Positions 14,993 through 24,263 are shown, counted from the first letter of the stretch. The stretch: DNA of 64,000 nucleotides from Bacillota bacterium (GCA_021850485.1 JAJZLY010000029.1:1-64000); one strand, 5' to 3'. A program made the numbers and translations. Notes: a model not told the origin generated them from the letters alone.

Positions 14993-16779
14993 AGCCGATG
15001 CGGTCACCAGTCGCCATCCGCCTATTGGGTGGGCTTCTGGCGGTCTATCTCGGCCTGCCCCTGATCGTGCTGGTCGCCCACTTGGGCGTGGGGACCTGGC
15101 AGGCGATCGGTCAGGGGCCAACTCTGTCCGCAATGGCGACCTCGGTGGAGGCGGCCACTGTCTCGACCTTGATCATGGCGTTGGGCGGCATTCCCTTGGG
15201 ATACGTTCTGGCCCGCTCCCAGGGCAGGAGCAGCCGCCTGCTGGGATTGCTTGTCCAACTGCCATTGGCCCTGCCGCCGCTGGTGGCTGGCATCTTGTTG
15301 CTGCTTCTCGTCGGGCCCTATACCTTGGTCGGCACCCTGACCTCTGGGGCCCTCAGCCAGACCTTTCTCGGCATCGTCTTAGCACAGACCTTTGTGGCCT
15401 CACCGTTCGTCATTGTCAGCGCTAGGAGCGCCTTTCAGGCCATCGATCCTGAACTGATCGCAGTCGCCGCCACCTTGGGTGTGCGGCCCTTCGGTCAACT
15501 GTGGCGAGTGGCACTGCCGTTAGCCTGGCCGGGGATCATGGCCGGTCTGGCTCTAGGTTGGGTACGGGCGTTTGGCGAGTTCGGAGCGACCGTGATGCTG
15601 GCCTTCCATCCGTACTCCTTGCCGGTTGCCACCTACGTTGCCTTCGGCAGCAGCGGCCTGCCTGCCACCTTCGCTCCGGTCATGCTGGCGGCGGTGACGG
15701 GCTTGGGGTTTTTGGTGCTGGTCAGCCTGCTGCCGAGCAGGTGGCGGCGTAAACAGCAGCAGACCGCACTCAGCGCTTCACATCCACCGGCGCCAGCGGT
15801 CGCAGAGGACCTGTCTTTCTCCCTGCGCCGCCAGCTCCCAGGCTTCTCGCTGGATGTGGACTGGCCGGGCGGTGCCCGCCAACTTGCCATTCTCGGCCCG
15901 TCCGGCGCTGGCAAGACCGTGACCCTGCGGCTGCTGGCCGGAGTGGACCATGGCCAGGGCGAGATCAGGTATGGGCGCACGCGCATCGACCAGTTGCCTG
16001 CCGAGCAGCGCGCGATCGGTTACGTGCCGCAGCAGGGGGCCATCTTCCCGCATCTGAGCGTGGCCGATCAGGCGATCTTTGGGCGAGGTGCTGATCCGGG
16101 TGCAGCGGCCTTTTGGCTGCGGGAGATGGGCCTTTGGGCCCGCCTTGGGGCCTATGGGGACGAGCTGTCTGGAGGCGAACGCCAGCGGCTGGCCTTGGTG
16201 CGGGCGCTGGCTCGCAATCCGCAACTGCTGCTGTTGGACGAGCCTCTGTCTGCCCTGGACCAGCCCCTGCGCCGGGATCTGCGGCGGCAGATTGCGCACC
16301 TCTCTGCGGTGCGCGGACTACCGATGGTGGTGGTAACTCATGACCCAGAGGAGGCTTGGGCGCTCGCTGAGTCGGTGCTGGTGCTGGTTGGCGGCCGGGT
16401 GGCCCAGGCTGGGAGCCGTGAGCAGGTCTTTCACCGGCCCGCCTCTCCTGAGGTCGCTCGACTGGTGGGCTTCACCGACATCAACTCGGGGACGGTCGAT
16501 GGCCAAGGCGGGTTGGTCGTGGCTGGTGTTCGCCTCGCCATCCCGGATGCGGTGCACGCAGGTGCGGTGCGCTGGTCGGTGGCACCCGGCGGTGCGCAGC
16601 TCGACCCGGCGGGGCCGATACGCGGCCGGGTGGTTGAGCGGATCAGCCGCACCGACGGCACGGAGCTTACCGTGGACGCCATGGGAGCCAGGGTGACGCT
16701 GCGCGATGGGCGGCCCGGGGTGGCCGACCAGTGGGTGCAGTTTTCGATTCGACCGGAGGCAGTTGTGCTCTGGGCGTAG
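14989..16779 (+). CDS. Fused molybdate/tungstate ABC permease and ATPase (ModB-ModC)
   Basis: A 596-residue fusion. Residues about 10-250 are a ModB-type permease with five or six transmembrane helices and the EAA loop (AAATLGVRPFGQLWRVALPLAWPGI). Residues about 275-490 are the ATPase: Walker A GPSGAGKT near 303, Q-loop VPQQGAIFP, signature LSGGERQR, Walker B LLLLDEPLSALD and H-loop VVVTHD. The C-terminal 90 residues look like a TOBE/Mop domain that can bind the oxyanion. Normally these are two genes. The linker (SRWRRKQQQTALSASHPPAP) keeps the ATPase cytoplasmic. The GTG at 14989 overlaps the lipoprotein stop, and an ATG at 14998 is an alternative. Confidence 0.9.
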   Translation: MKPMRSPVAIRLLGGLLAVYLGLPLIVLVAHLGVGTWQAIGQGPTLSAMATSVEAATVSTLIMALGGIPLGYVLARSQGRSSRLLGLLVQLPLALPPLVAGILLLLLVGPYTLVGTLTSGALSQTFLGIVLAQTFVASPFVIVSARSAFQAIDPELIAVAATLGVRPFGQLWRVALPLAWPGIMAGLALGWVRAFGEFGATVMLAFHPYSLPVATYVAFGSSGLPATFAPVMLAAVTGLGFLVLVSLLPSRWRRKQQQTALSASHPPAPAVAEDLSFSLRRQLPGFSLDVDWPGGARQLAILGPSGAGKTVTLRLLAGVDHGQGEIRYGRTRIDQLPAEQRAIGYVPQQGAIFPHLSVADQAIFGRGADPGAAAFWLREMGLWARLGAYGDELSGGERQRLALVRALARNPQLLLLDEPLSALDQPLRRDLRRQIAHLSAVRGLPMVVVTHDPEEAWALAESVLVLVGGRVAQAGSREQVFHRPASPEVARLVGFTDINSGTVDGQGGLVVAGVRLAIPDAVHAGAVRWSVAPGGAQLDPAGPIRGRVVERISRTDGTELTVDAMGARVTLRDGRPGVADQWVQFSIRPEAVVLWA

Positions 16780-16794
16780 CCTGAGATGCGGGTG

Positions 16795-16803
16795 TGCTAC
16801 ACT
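16795..16803 (+). promoter_or_regulatory. Extended -10 promoter of the pyruvate dehydrogenase operon
   Basis: TGCTACACT (TGn plus TACACT) lies just after the fused ModBC gene, with no recognisable -35. A start near 16810 gives an aceE leader of about 105 nt that contains the two alternative hairpins described next. Confidence 0.45.
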
Positions 16804-16867
16804 GATTCGGCAGCTTTGTAGCTTCCCAACCACAGCGTGATCTTGATGAATGCCGAGAGGTGCTGAC

Positions 16868-16909
16868 GGAGCCCGCCCGGGCTCCTCCCCTGTCTCGGCC
16901 GGGAGGGGC
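16868..16909 (+). promoter_or_regulatory. Alternative hairpins in the aceE leader, one hiding the ribosome-binding site
   Basis: Hairpin 1 is GGAGCCC (16868-16874) with GGGCTCC (16879-16885) around GCCC. Hairpin 2 is GCTCCTCCC (16881-16889) with GGGAGGGGC (16901-16909), nine pairs including one G-U. It uses five bases of hairpin 1's 3' arm and buries the Shine-Dalgarno GGGAGGGG at 16901-16908, 7 nt before the aceE ATG. The two cannot form together, so the leader could switch translation on (hairpin 1) or off (hairpin 2). No trigger is evident. Confidence 0.45.
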
Positions 16910-16915
16910 GCCAAG

Positions 16916-19600
16916 ATGGCGATCGAAGAGAAGAGCGGGGCGGACCCTGAGCAGGCGGTAGAGCTCCAAGAGTGGCGCGAGTCTTTGGACTACGTACTGG
17001 CGCAAGCAGATCCCCAGCGCGTCAGGGACCTGCTGGAGGCCCTGTGGTCGCAAGCTCAGGCCGCCGGTGTTGAACCTGCAGCGCCAGGACGCACCACCGG
17101 TTACGTCAACACCATTGCTGCCAGAGACGAGGCCGACTATCCAGGCGATCTGGCACTGGAAGCGAAGATCGACGCTCACCTCAGGTGGAACGCAGCCGCC
17201 ATGGTGGTGCGGGCAAACCGGAAAAAAGAGGGTATCGGCGGCCACCTTGCCTCCTATGCCTCGATCGCTACCCTCTATGAGGTTGGCTTCAACCACGCCT
17301 TCGTTGCCGCCGTTGGTGCCGACAGTGGCGACCAGGTGTTTTTCCAGGGCCACTCCGCTCCCGGTATCTACGCCCGCGCCTTTCTGGAAGGGCGGCTGAG
17401 CGAGACCCAGCTCGCCAATTTCCGTCGGGAACTGGCGGAAGGCGGTGGTCTGTCCTCGTATCCCCATCCCTGGCTGATGCCCGCCTTCTGGCAGTTCCCG
17501 ACCGTGTCCATGGGCCTGGGTCCGCTGATGGCCGTGTACCAGGCCCGATTCAATCGCTACCTGAGCCAGCGCAGCCTGAAGGACACCTCGCACAGTCGGG
17601 TGTGGGCCTTTTTGGGAGACGGCGAAACGGATGAACCCGAGGCGCTGTCCGCCATCCGATTGGCCAGCCGCGAGCACCTGAACAACCTCACCTTCGTGGT
17701 CAACTGCAACCTGCAGCGGCTGGACGGGCCAGTGCGCGGCAACGGCAAGGTGGTTCAGGAGCTCGAGGGTTTGTTTGCCGGCGCCGGCTGGCGGGTGATC
17801 AAGGTGCTGTGGAGCCGGGCCTGGGACCCGTTGTTCGAGCGAGACCGCCACGGCGACCTGGCGGCCCGGTTGGCCGAGATCACGGACGGCGAGTATCAGC
17901 AATGCTTGGCCGGTGGGCCCAGCGTACTGCGCCAGGTGGTCTTCAATACCCCAGCCACCCAGCGCCTGATCGCGGGCATGGACGAGGCGGGACTGGCTGA
18001 GCTGATCCCCGGCGGCTTGGACCCGGTGAAAGTCTACAGCGCCTACCGGGAGGCCATGGATGAGCCAAATCGGCCGACCGTAATCTTGGCCCAGACGGTG
18101 AAGGGGTATCGCTTGGGGTCCGAGTTGGAAGCCAGGAATCTGACCCACGACCAAAAGAAGATTTCCGCCGAGTCTCTGATCGCACTCAGAGATCGCCTGG
18201 GTCTTAAGATCCCGGACCAGGCCGTGACCAAGGAACCGCCGTTTGTGCCGCTGGCCAAGGGATCCAAAGAAATGGCGTACTTGCAGGCGCGCCGCCAGGC
18301 TCTGGGCGGATCACTGCCCGCCAGGCGGCCGTTTGGCGAAACCCTTCCCGAGGCTGAGGACAAGGTGTTCGCCGAGTTTGACTTGGGCTCCGAACGGCCT
18401 GTCTCTACCACCATGGCCACGGTGCGGCTCTTGACCAACCTGTTGCGGGACCCCGGTCTGGGGGCCAGAGTGGTGCCGATCGTTCCGGACGAGGCCCGCA
18501 CCTTCGGCATGGAAAGCCTGTTTCGCATGATCGGCATCTACAACCCAGACGGTCAGCGCTATCAGCCGGTGGATGCCGGCACGCTGCTGCCCTATCGCGA
18601 AGCCAAGAACGGTCAGTTGCTGGAAGAGGGAATCAACGAGGCCGGAGCCATGGCCTCGTTCATCGCGGCCGCCACCTCCGGGATCACCCATCAGGTGGCG
18701 ACCATCCCCTTTTACTGGTTCTACTCCCAATTCGGCTTGCAGCGGATTGGCGATCTGGTCTGGGCGGCAGGCGAGATGCGCAGCCGCGGGTTTCTGTTGG
18801 CCGGACTTTCCGGCCGCACCCAGTTGCAGGGAGAGGGTCTGCAGCACCAAGACGGTGGCAGCCACCTGTTGGCCATGCAGTACCCGACGCTCGAGGCCTA
18901 TGATCCGGCGTTCGCCTATGAGGCGGCGGTGGTGATCAAAGACGGTCTCAGGCGCATGCTCAAGCGGCGCGAGATGGTGTTTTACTACCTGACCCTGGGC
19001 AACGAGACGTACCCGCAGCCGCACCGGCCCAAAGGCGTCAGCGATCAGGCCATCTTGGCCGGGCTCTACCCGTACGCCACAGAGCAGGCTGCGGCCAAAG
19101 GCAAGGAAAAGCCGCCAATAGTCCAGATCATGGCTCAAGGGGTGCTGATCCATCAGGCCATCGCCGCCCAGGGCCTGCTCAAAGAACAAGGGGTTTCCTC
19201 TGAGGTGCTCTCCATGCCCTCGATCAAGGCGTTGCACCGCGACGCCTCTGACCAAGAGCGTCTGCGCCTGCTTGGGGAGCCGAGCCGACCCTGCCATTTG
19301 GCGGAGGTGTTGGGGGACAGGGCAGATGCGGTGGTAGCCGTCTCCGACTATGTGCGCGCCCTGCCCGACAGCCTGGGCCGCTGGGTGAAGGCGCCGTTTG
19401 CCACCCTGGGCACGGACGGATTTGGTCGGAGCGAGGGCCACGAGGAGCTGCGCACATTCTTCGAAGTCGATGGCGCGCACATTGCCTACGCTTCGCTGGC
19501 CCTGCTGGTGGAAGCCGGCAAGTTGGACAAAACGGTGCTGAAGACGGCCAAGAAGGCTTGGCAGATCGACACCAAGGCTGCCCATCCGCGCAGCCGTTAA
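16916..19600 (+). CDS. aceE: Pyruvate dehydrogenase E1 component, homodimeric type
   Basis: An 894-residue single-chain thiamin-diphosphate E1 of the AceE type (E. coli AceE is 887 residues). Seen: RRWNAAAMVV-like LRWNAAAMVVRANRK, HLASYASIATLYEVGFNHAF, DQVFFQGHSAPGIYARAFLEG, and the ThDP-binding core VWAFLGDGETDEPEAL with GDGE followed by NLTFVVNCNLQRLDGPV. The C-terminal half carries FGMESLFRMIGIY and QGEGLQHQDGGS. It decarboxylates pyruvate and acetylates the lipoyl group of the E2 next door. ATG 16916 follows GGGAGGGG. It is the first gene of a three-gene operon, with a leader that can fold over this site. Confidence 0.96.
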   Translation: MAIEEKSGADPEQAVELQEWRESLDYVLAQADPQRVRDLLEALWSQAQAAGVEPAAPGRTTGYVNTIAARDEADYPGDLALEAKIDAHLRWNAAAMVVRANRKKEGIGGHLASYASIATLYEVGFNHAFVAAVGADSGDQVFFQGHSAPGIYARAFLEGRLSETQLANFRRELAEGGGLSSYPHPWLMPAFWQFPTVSMGLGPLMAVYQARFNRYLSQRSLKDTSHSRVWAFLGDGETDEPEALSAIRLASREHLNNLTFVVNCNLQRLDGPVRGNGKVVQELEGLFAGAGWRVIKVLWSRAWDPLFERDRHGDLAARLAEITDGEYQQCLAGGPSVLRQVVFNTPATQRLIAGMDEAGLAELIPGGLDPVKVYSAYREAMDEPNRPTVILAQTVKGYRLGSELEARNLTHDQKKISAESLIALRDRLGLKIPDQAVTKEPPFVPLAKGSKEMAYLQARRQALGGSLPARRPFGETLPEAEDKVFAEFDLGSERPVSTTMATVRLLTNLLRDPGLGARVVPIVPDEARTFGMESLFRMIGIYNPDGQRYQPVDAGTLLPYREAKNGQLLEEGINEAGAMASFIAAATSGITHQVATIPFYWFYSQFGLQRIGDLVWAAGEMRSRGFLLAGLSGRTQLQGEGLQHQDGGSHLLAMQYPTLEAYDPAFAYEAAVVIKDGLRRMLKRREMVFYYLTLGNETYPQPHRPKGVSDQAILAGLYPYATEQAAAKGKEKPPIVQIMAQGVLIHQAIAAQGLLKEQGVSSEVLSMPSIKALHRDASDQERLRLLGEPSRPCHLAEVLGDRADAVVAVSDYVRALPDSLGRWVKAPFATLGTDGFGRSEGHEELRTFFEVDGAHIAYASLALLVEAGKLDKTVLKTAKKAWQIDTKAAHPRSR

Positions 19601-19622
19601 GGGACGGGTAAGGAGGATCCAG

Positions 19623-20933
19623 ATGGCGAGCGACTTTCGACTCCCCAAGCTGGCCGAAAAGGAGACCACCGGGACGGTGGCCCGGGTCACCGTGGCCGCT
19701 GGCGATGTGATCGAGAGCGGTCAGGTGGTGGCCGAGGTGGAGACCGAAAAAGCCGTGGTGGAGGTGCCGGCGGAGTCTGGTGGCACCGTTGTGAAGGTGT
19801 ACGTGAGGGCCGGCGACGAGGTCAAAGAAGGAACGCTGCTGCTGCGGGTCGAGACCGGCAACGGCGCATCCGAGCAGGCTTCCGCTCCGGCACAGGCGAC
19901 CGAGGCCGATGAGACGAAAGCTGCGGACCCATCTCCCCCAGCACGAACGCAACCCAAAGCCGCCCCGGATGAGACGCTTGCAGCGAAAACGGACGATCTA
20001 GACGAGGATGAGGCTTTGGCCGAGCCGGCTGCCGCTTCAGACAATGTGCGTGCGCTGGTGCCAGCGGCGCCGTCTGTGCGCAGGCTGGCGCGCGAGCTGG
20101 GCATCGCCATCGGCCAGGTGGCTGGCTCCGGCCCGCACGGCCGGGTCAGCGAGGCCGACGTCAAGGCCCATGCCAAGAGGCTGATCACTGGCGGCAGCGG
20201 ACGAGGGGGCGAGGCGCTGCCGGATTTCAGCCGCTGGGGCGAGGTCCAGCGGGAGAAGCTGTCAGCGGTGCGCAAGGCCACGGCCCACCACTTGAGCAGG
20301 TCGTGGCCGCAGGTGCCTCAGGTGACGCAGTTTGATCGGGCGGATGTCACCTTGCTGGAGGCGGCCCGTCGGCACCACGTGCAAGACCAGGGCGCAGTGA
20401 AGGTGACGCCCACCGCCGTGTTGCTCTATGTGGCAGCCCGCCTGATCCGCGAATCGCCGAAGTTTCGCTCGAGTCTGGATCTGGCCCATGAGGAATTGAT
20501 CGTCAAGGAGTCCGTGCACATCGGGGTGGCCGTGGACACCGAGCGCGGCCTGCTGGTGCCAGTGGTGCGCGACGCTGACAAGAGGTCTTTGCTTCAACTC
20601 GCCCGTGACCTGACAGAGCTCAGCCTGCGAGCGCGTGAGGCTAAGCTGGGACTGGCTGAGATGGAGGGCGGGGTCTTCACCATCTCGAACCTCGGCGGGA
20701 TCGGCGGCAGCGGCTTCACACCGGTGGTGAACTGGCCTGAGACGGCGATTTTGGGCGTCGCCCGCACCGCCACCGAGCCGGTGTGGCAAGATGGCGCCTT
20801 TGTGCCAAGGGATCTGATGCCCCTGTCGCTGTCCTACGATCACCGGGTGATCGATGGGGCTGAGGCAGCCCGGTTCTTGCGCCAACTGTGTGAGCGGCTC
20901 GAGGATCCGTTTCACCTGATGCTGGAGGGATGA
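19623..20933 (+). CDS. aceF: Dihydrolipoamide acetyltransferase (E2 of pyruvate dehydrogenase)
   Basis: A 436-residue E2 with one lipoyl domain (residues 1-78; lipoyl Lys43 in ETEKAVVEV), an acidic/Ala-Pro linker, a peripheral-subunit-binding domain (about 140-178; VPAAPSVRRLARELGI then GSGPHGRVSEADV) and a catalytic core (about 200-436) ending in the chloramphenicol-acetyltransferase-like motif HRVIDG with His407 and Asp411. ATG 19623 is preceded by AAGGAGGA, and the gene lies 22 bp after aceE. A single lipoyl domain contrasts with the three of E. coli AceF, although the partner E1 is the AceE type. Confidence 0.95.
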   Translation: MASDFRLPKLAEKETTGTVARVTVAAGDVIESGQVVAEVETEKAVVEVPAESGGTVVKVYVRAGDEVKEGTLLLRVETGNGASEQASAPAQATEADETKAADPSPPARTQPKAAPDETLAAKTDDLDEDEALAEPAAASDNVRALVPAAPSVRRLARELGIAIGQVAGSGPHGRVSEADVKAHAKRLITGGSGRGGEALPDFSRWGEVQREKLSAVRKATAHHLSRSWPQVPQVTQFDRADVTLLEAARRHHVQDQGAVKVTPTAVLLYVAARLIRESPKFRSSLDLAHEELIVKESVHIGVAVDTERGLLVPVVRDADKRSLLQLARDLTELSLRAREAKLGLAEMEGGVFTISNLGGIGGSGFTPVVNWPETAILGVARTATEPVWQDGAFVPRDLMPLSLSYDHRVIDGAEAARFLRQLCERLEDPFHLMLEG

Positions 20934-20935
20934 TC

Positions 20936-22348
20936 ATGGCAAAGACGGATCAGGTGGCAGAGTTGGTGGTGGTGGGCGGTGGACCGGGCGGCTATGCGGC
21001 TGCCTTCCACGCCGCCGATTTGGGGCTGAGCGTAACCCTGATCGACCCAGAGAAAAATCCCGGTGGGGTGTGCCTGTATCGGGGATGCATCCCGTCCAAG
21101 GCGCTGTTGCACGTGGCCCGGGTGATTGGCGAGGCCAAAGAGTCAGAGACGGCCGGGGTCAGCTTTGGGGCTCCGAAGATCGATCTCGACAAATTGCGCA
21201 CCTTCAAAACGGGGGTGGTGGAGCGATTGACCAGCGGGCTCGGCCAGCTGAGCCGGGCGCGCAAGATCACCTTCATCCAGGGCCGAGCTCGGTTTACCGC
21301 TGCCAACGAGCTGGAGGTGACCGGCGTAGACGGCGCCAAGAGCCGTCTGAGCTTTACCCAGGCCATCATCGCCACCGGATCGCGGGCGGCCACACTCAAG
21401 ACCCTTCCCGACCATGAGCGGGTGATGAATTCACGCCAAGCTCTCGACCTGCCCGATATCCCGAAGCGGCTTCTGGTGGTGGGCGGTGGCTACATTGGCG
21501 CCGAGATGGCCAGCGTCTATGCGGCGCTCGGCTCCAAAGTCACGATGGTGGAACTCACCGGCGGTCTTTTACCCGGTGTCGACCGCGACTTGGTAAAACC
21601 GCTCGAGACACGGATCAAAACCGTGCTGGAGTCGTTGTTGCTCAAAACCAAGGTGGCCTCGGCCAAGGTCCAGGGCAAAGCTGTTCTGGTCGAGTTTGAT
21701 GGCCCAGACGGCAAGAGGCAGGAGACCTTCGACCGGTTGCTGGTGGCGGTCGGGCGGGTGCCGAACAGTCAGGACATCGGCCTGGACAAGTTGGGCATCG
21801 CAGTCGACGACAAGGGGTTCATACCTGTCGACTTGGCGAGGCGAACGAAACTCGCCCACATTTTTGCCATTGGCGATGTGGCCGGTCAGCCGATGCTGGC
21901 TCATAAGGCCAGTCACGAGGGCCAGGTGGCGGCCGCCGCCGCCGCTGGCAAGAAGGTGGCCTTTGAGCCGCAGGCCATTCCGGCTGTGGTGTTCACCGAT
22001 CCTGAGGTGGCCTGGTGTGGCCTGACCGAAGACGACGCCAAGCGAACCGGAGTTGAAGTGAAGATCGGGAAGTTCCCCTGGGCCGCCTCGGGGCGGGCGC
22101 TGACCATGGGCCGGTCGGACGGTCTGACCAAGATCGTGGTCGAGGCTGCAACCGGCCGCGTGCTCGGAGTTGGCTTGGTGGGACCTGGTGCCGGAGAGCT
22201 GATTGCCGAAGGAGTGCTGGCGGTGGAAATGGCTGCCGTGGCCGATGACCTGGCGCTCACCATCCACCCTCACCCCACGCTGTCCGAGACCGTCATGGAG
22301 GCTGCTGCATCGGTGTTTGGCAAGAGCCTGCACTACTACGGGCGCTAG
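20936..22348 (+). CDS. lpd: Dihydrolipoamide dehydrogenase (E3)
   Basis: A 470-residue flavoprotein. FAD loop VVVGGGPGGYAAAFHAADLG, redox-active Cys46/Cys51 in CLYRGCIPSK, NAD loop VVGGGYIGAEMASVYAALG, second FAD segment FAIGDVAGQPMLAHKASHEG and catalytic His-Glu near the end (IHPHPTLSETVMEA). It reoxidises the E2 lipoyl group with NAD. The ATG at 20936 is preferred because GGAGGG lies 6 nt upstream. An ATG at 20930 overlaps the aceF stop and is possible. It is the last gene of the operon. Confidence 0.96.
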   Translation: MAKTDQVAELVVVGGGPGGYAAAFHAADLGLSVTLIDPEKNPGGVCLYRGCIPSKALLHVARVIGEAKESETAGVSFGAPKIDLDKLRTFKTGVVERLTSGLGQLSRARKITFIQGRARFTAANELEVTGVDGAKSRLSFTQAIIATGSRAATLKTLPDHERVMNSRQALDLPDIPKRLLVVGGGYIGAEMASVYAALGSKVTMVELTGGLLPGVDRDLVKPLETRIKTVLESLLLKTKVASAKVQGKAVLVEFDGPDGKRQETFDRLLVAVGRVPNSQDIGLDKLGIAVDDKGFIPVDLARRTKLAHIFAIGDVAGQPMLAHKASHEGQVAAAAAAGKKVAFEPQAIPAVVFTDPEVAWCGLTEDDAKRTGVEVKIGKFPWAASGRALTMGRSDGLTKIVVEAATGRVLGVGLVGPGAGELIAEGVLAVEMAAVADDLALTIHPHPTLSETVMEAAASVFGKSLHYYGR

Positions 22349-22538
22349 AGTCTGACGGTGTGGCTGCGCTCTTGGTAGCTGACTCCTGGTACCGAGCGCC
22401 TATCTGACCCGACGACACATCGGCCAACTGCCGTGGTCAGCCCCGACTCCGCCTCCTGATGGTGAGCTGCCAGCGGGCCGCGGGCGTCCCCTGGGAAGGG
22501 CTGCGAGAGCGGTCATCTGGCGGTCGGTGGTGCGGGTC

Positions 22539-22579
22539 TTTACCGATCGCGACCCTATGCTATACTTCATAAAGCATAG
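22539..22579 (+). promoter_or_regulatory. Promoter and possible operator of kamA
   Basis: TTTACC (22539-22544), 16 bp spacer, then TATACT (22561-22566) with a TGC extension. An inverted repeat, CTATGCT at 22555-22561 and AGCATAG at 22573-22579, brackets the -10 and the expected start site and could be an operator for an unknown regulator. Confidence 0.55.
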
Positions 22580-22602
22580 CGAAAGTTTTGGGAGGCATGT
22601 TC

Positions 22603-23994
22603 GTGCCCATCCACCCGCTTGCCACGGTCAAGAGTCAGCTCCAATTGGAGCGTAACCAGCGCGCCGCTCGCTGGAGAGATGTGCCAGATCAAGACTGGAA
22701 CGACTGGAAGTGGCAGATGAAAAACCGTCTCTCCTCCTATCAGGAGCTGGCGGACTTGTTGCATCTGACGCCCGATGAGGAAGAGGGCATCCGCGCTGAG
22801 GGCCGATTCCGGCTCGACATCACGCCATACTTCGCGTCCTTGCTCGATCCGGACGACCCAACGTGCCCCTTGCGCCGCCAGGTGATCCCTACCGCTCAGG
22901 AACTGCAGCCCTTTACTGCCGAGATGGAGGACTCGCTGGCCGAAGACCGGCACAGTCCGGTGCCGGGCTTGGTCCATCGTTATCCGGATCGGGTCTTGAT
23001 GCTGGTCACCACCCAGTGTGCCAGCTACTGCCGCTACTGCACGAGAAGTCGCATCGTGGGAGATCCGGAGCAAAATTTCCGACCCGAGGAGTACCGTGCC
23101 CAGTTGGACTACCTGAGAAACACGCCTCAGGTGCGTGACGTATTGCTCTCTGGCGGCGACCCGCTGGTTCTTGCCCCTAAGGTATTGGAGGGACTGCTCA
23201 CCGAATTGCGGGCGATCCCGCACATTGAGGTAATCCGGATCGGCACCCGGGTGCCGGTGTTCTTGCCCCAAAGGATCACCCAAGACCTCTGCGACATGCT
23301 GGAGCGTTTCCACCCGCTGTGGGTGAACATCCACTTCAACCATCCCAAGGAGATCACGCCTGAGGTGGCCGACGCCTGTGGCCGGTTGGCCAAGGCCGGC
23401 ATCCCCCTTGGTTCGCAATCGGTGCTGCTGGCCGGCATCAACGACCATCCGGTGGTGATGACCAAGCTGATGCATGAACTGGTGAAGATTCGGGTTCGCC
23501 CCTATTACATCTACCAATGCGACCTGGTGCACGGTGCCGGGCATTTTCGGACCACTGTGGCCAAAGGCATTGAGATCATCGAGGCGCTACGTGGCCATAC
23601 ATCTGGGTATGCGGTGCCGACCTATGTGATTGACGCCCCTGGCGGCGGCGGCAAGGTGCCGGTCGGACCGCAGTACATCATTTCGCAGGCTCCGGGAACA
23701 ACCGTGGTCCGCAACTTCGAGGGCTATATCGCCTCTTACCTGGAACCTGAAGACTACCGCGGACCGGATATGGCCGTCCCGCCCCAGTGGGTGCGTACGG
23801 AGCCGGGTCAAAGCGGCGTGTCAGGGCTGCTGCGCGGCGACGCACTGGCCATCGCACCCGAGGGCTTCGATGGAACGCACCAGCGGGGCGGTCGCCCGCA
23901 CCGCTTGAACCGTGACGCCAAAAAGTGGGCGCCGAAGGGATTTGGCACGCCGCTCGCTGAGCAGGCCGAGAGCGAGACGTCGCAGCAGGGTTAA
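22603..23994 (+). CDS. kamA: Lysine 2,3-aminomutase family radical SAM enzyme
   Basis: A 463-residue KamA-family protein. The radical SAM cluster motif CASYCRYC (Cys139, 143, 146) is followed by TRSRIVG. GGDPLVL is the SAM-binding segment, and the PLP lysine lies in the GGGGKVPVGPQYI region. Clostridial KamA interconverts L-lysine and beta-lysine. No lysine-fermentation genes (kamDE, kdd) are nearby, so a role in beta-lysine synthesis or an EF-P-related role is open. GTG 22603 has GGAGG at 7 nt, and an ATG two codons earlier sits too close to it. The C-terminal 60 residues are basic and less conserved. Confidence 0.92.
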   Translation: MPIHPLATVKSQLQLERNQRAARWRDVPDQDWNDWKWQMKNRLSSYQELADLLHLTPDEEEGIRAEGRFRLDITPYFASLLDPDDPTCPLRRQVIPTAQELQPFTAEMEDSLAEDRHSPVPGLVHRYPDRVLMLVTTQCASYCRYCTRSRIVGDPEQNFRPEEYRAQLDYLRNTPQVRDVLLSGGDPLVLAPKVLEGLLTELRAIPHIEVIRIGTRVPVFLPQRITQDLCDMLERFHPLWVNIHFNHPKEITPEVADACGRLAKAGIPLGSQSVLLAGINDHPVVMTKLMHELVKIRVRPYYIYQCDLVHGAGHFRTTVAKGIEIIEALRGHTSGYAVPTYVIDAPGGGGKVPVGPQYIISQAPGTTVVRNFEGYIASYLEPEDYRGPDMAVPPQWVRTEPGQSGVSGLLRGDALAIAPEGFDGTHQRGGRPHRLNRDAKKWAPKGFGTPLAEQAESETSQQG

Positions 23995-24059
23995 CCGAAG
24001 CGGCTTGGAACAAGATATGGGGCCACGCCCACAGTCGCTGCGGGAAATGAGGTGCTCTG

Positions 24060-24263
24060 GTGTCGATGGTAGTTCGGTCGCCGGCCAGACAGATTGTGAC
24101 GGTGCTGGAATGGACCCTGCATGGCGTGAACCTGGTGGCCAACGGCGCCAGACTGATCGGTACACCAATCTACAGGTGGCCGGTGGTGGTGGGGGAGACA
24201 GTGGCGCTGTCAGCCACCATCCACGGGCTGGCACAGTCGGTACGCGAGAAGACGATCGGTTGA
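24060..24263 (+). CDS. Small hypothetical protein
   Basis: A 67-residue frame from GTG 24060 with GAGGTG 6 nt upstream. The product is fairly hydrophobic (IVTVLEWTLHGVNLVANGARL, then WPVVVGETVALSATIHGL) without a clear transmembrane helix. No family is recognised. It lies between kamA and the tRNA genes on the same strand. Confidence 0.4.
   Translation: MSMVVRSPARQIVTVLEWTLHGVNLVANGARLIGTPIYRWPVVVGETVALSATIHGLAQSVREKTIG

Noticed and set aside
16667-18154. A 495-codon open frame on the minus strand opposite aceE
   Set aside because: It is the complementary shadow of aceE; the product is rich in His, Gln and Arg, has no family pattern, and aceE is unambiguous on the other strand.
22349-22560. 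Possible lysine riboswitch before kamA
   Set aside because: None of the conserved lysine-box elements was found in the 200 nt upstream; only a promoter and a short inverted repeat are present.
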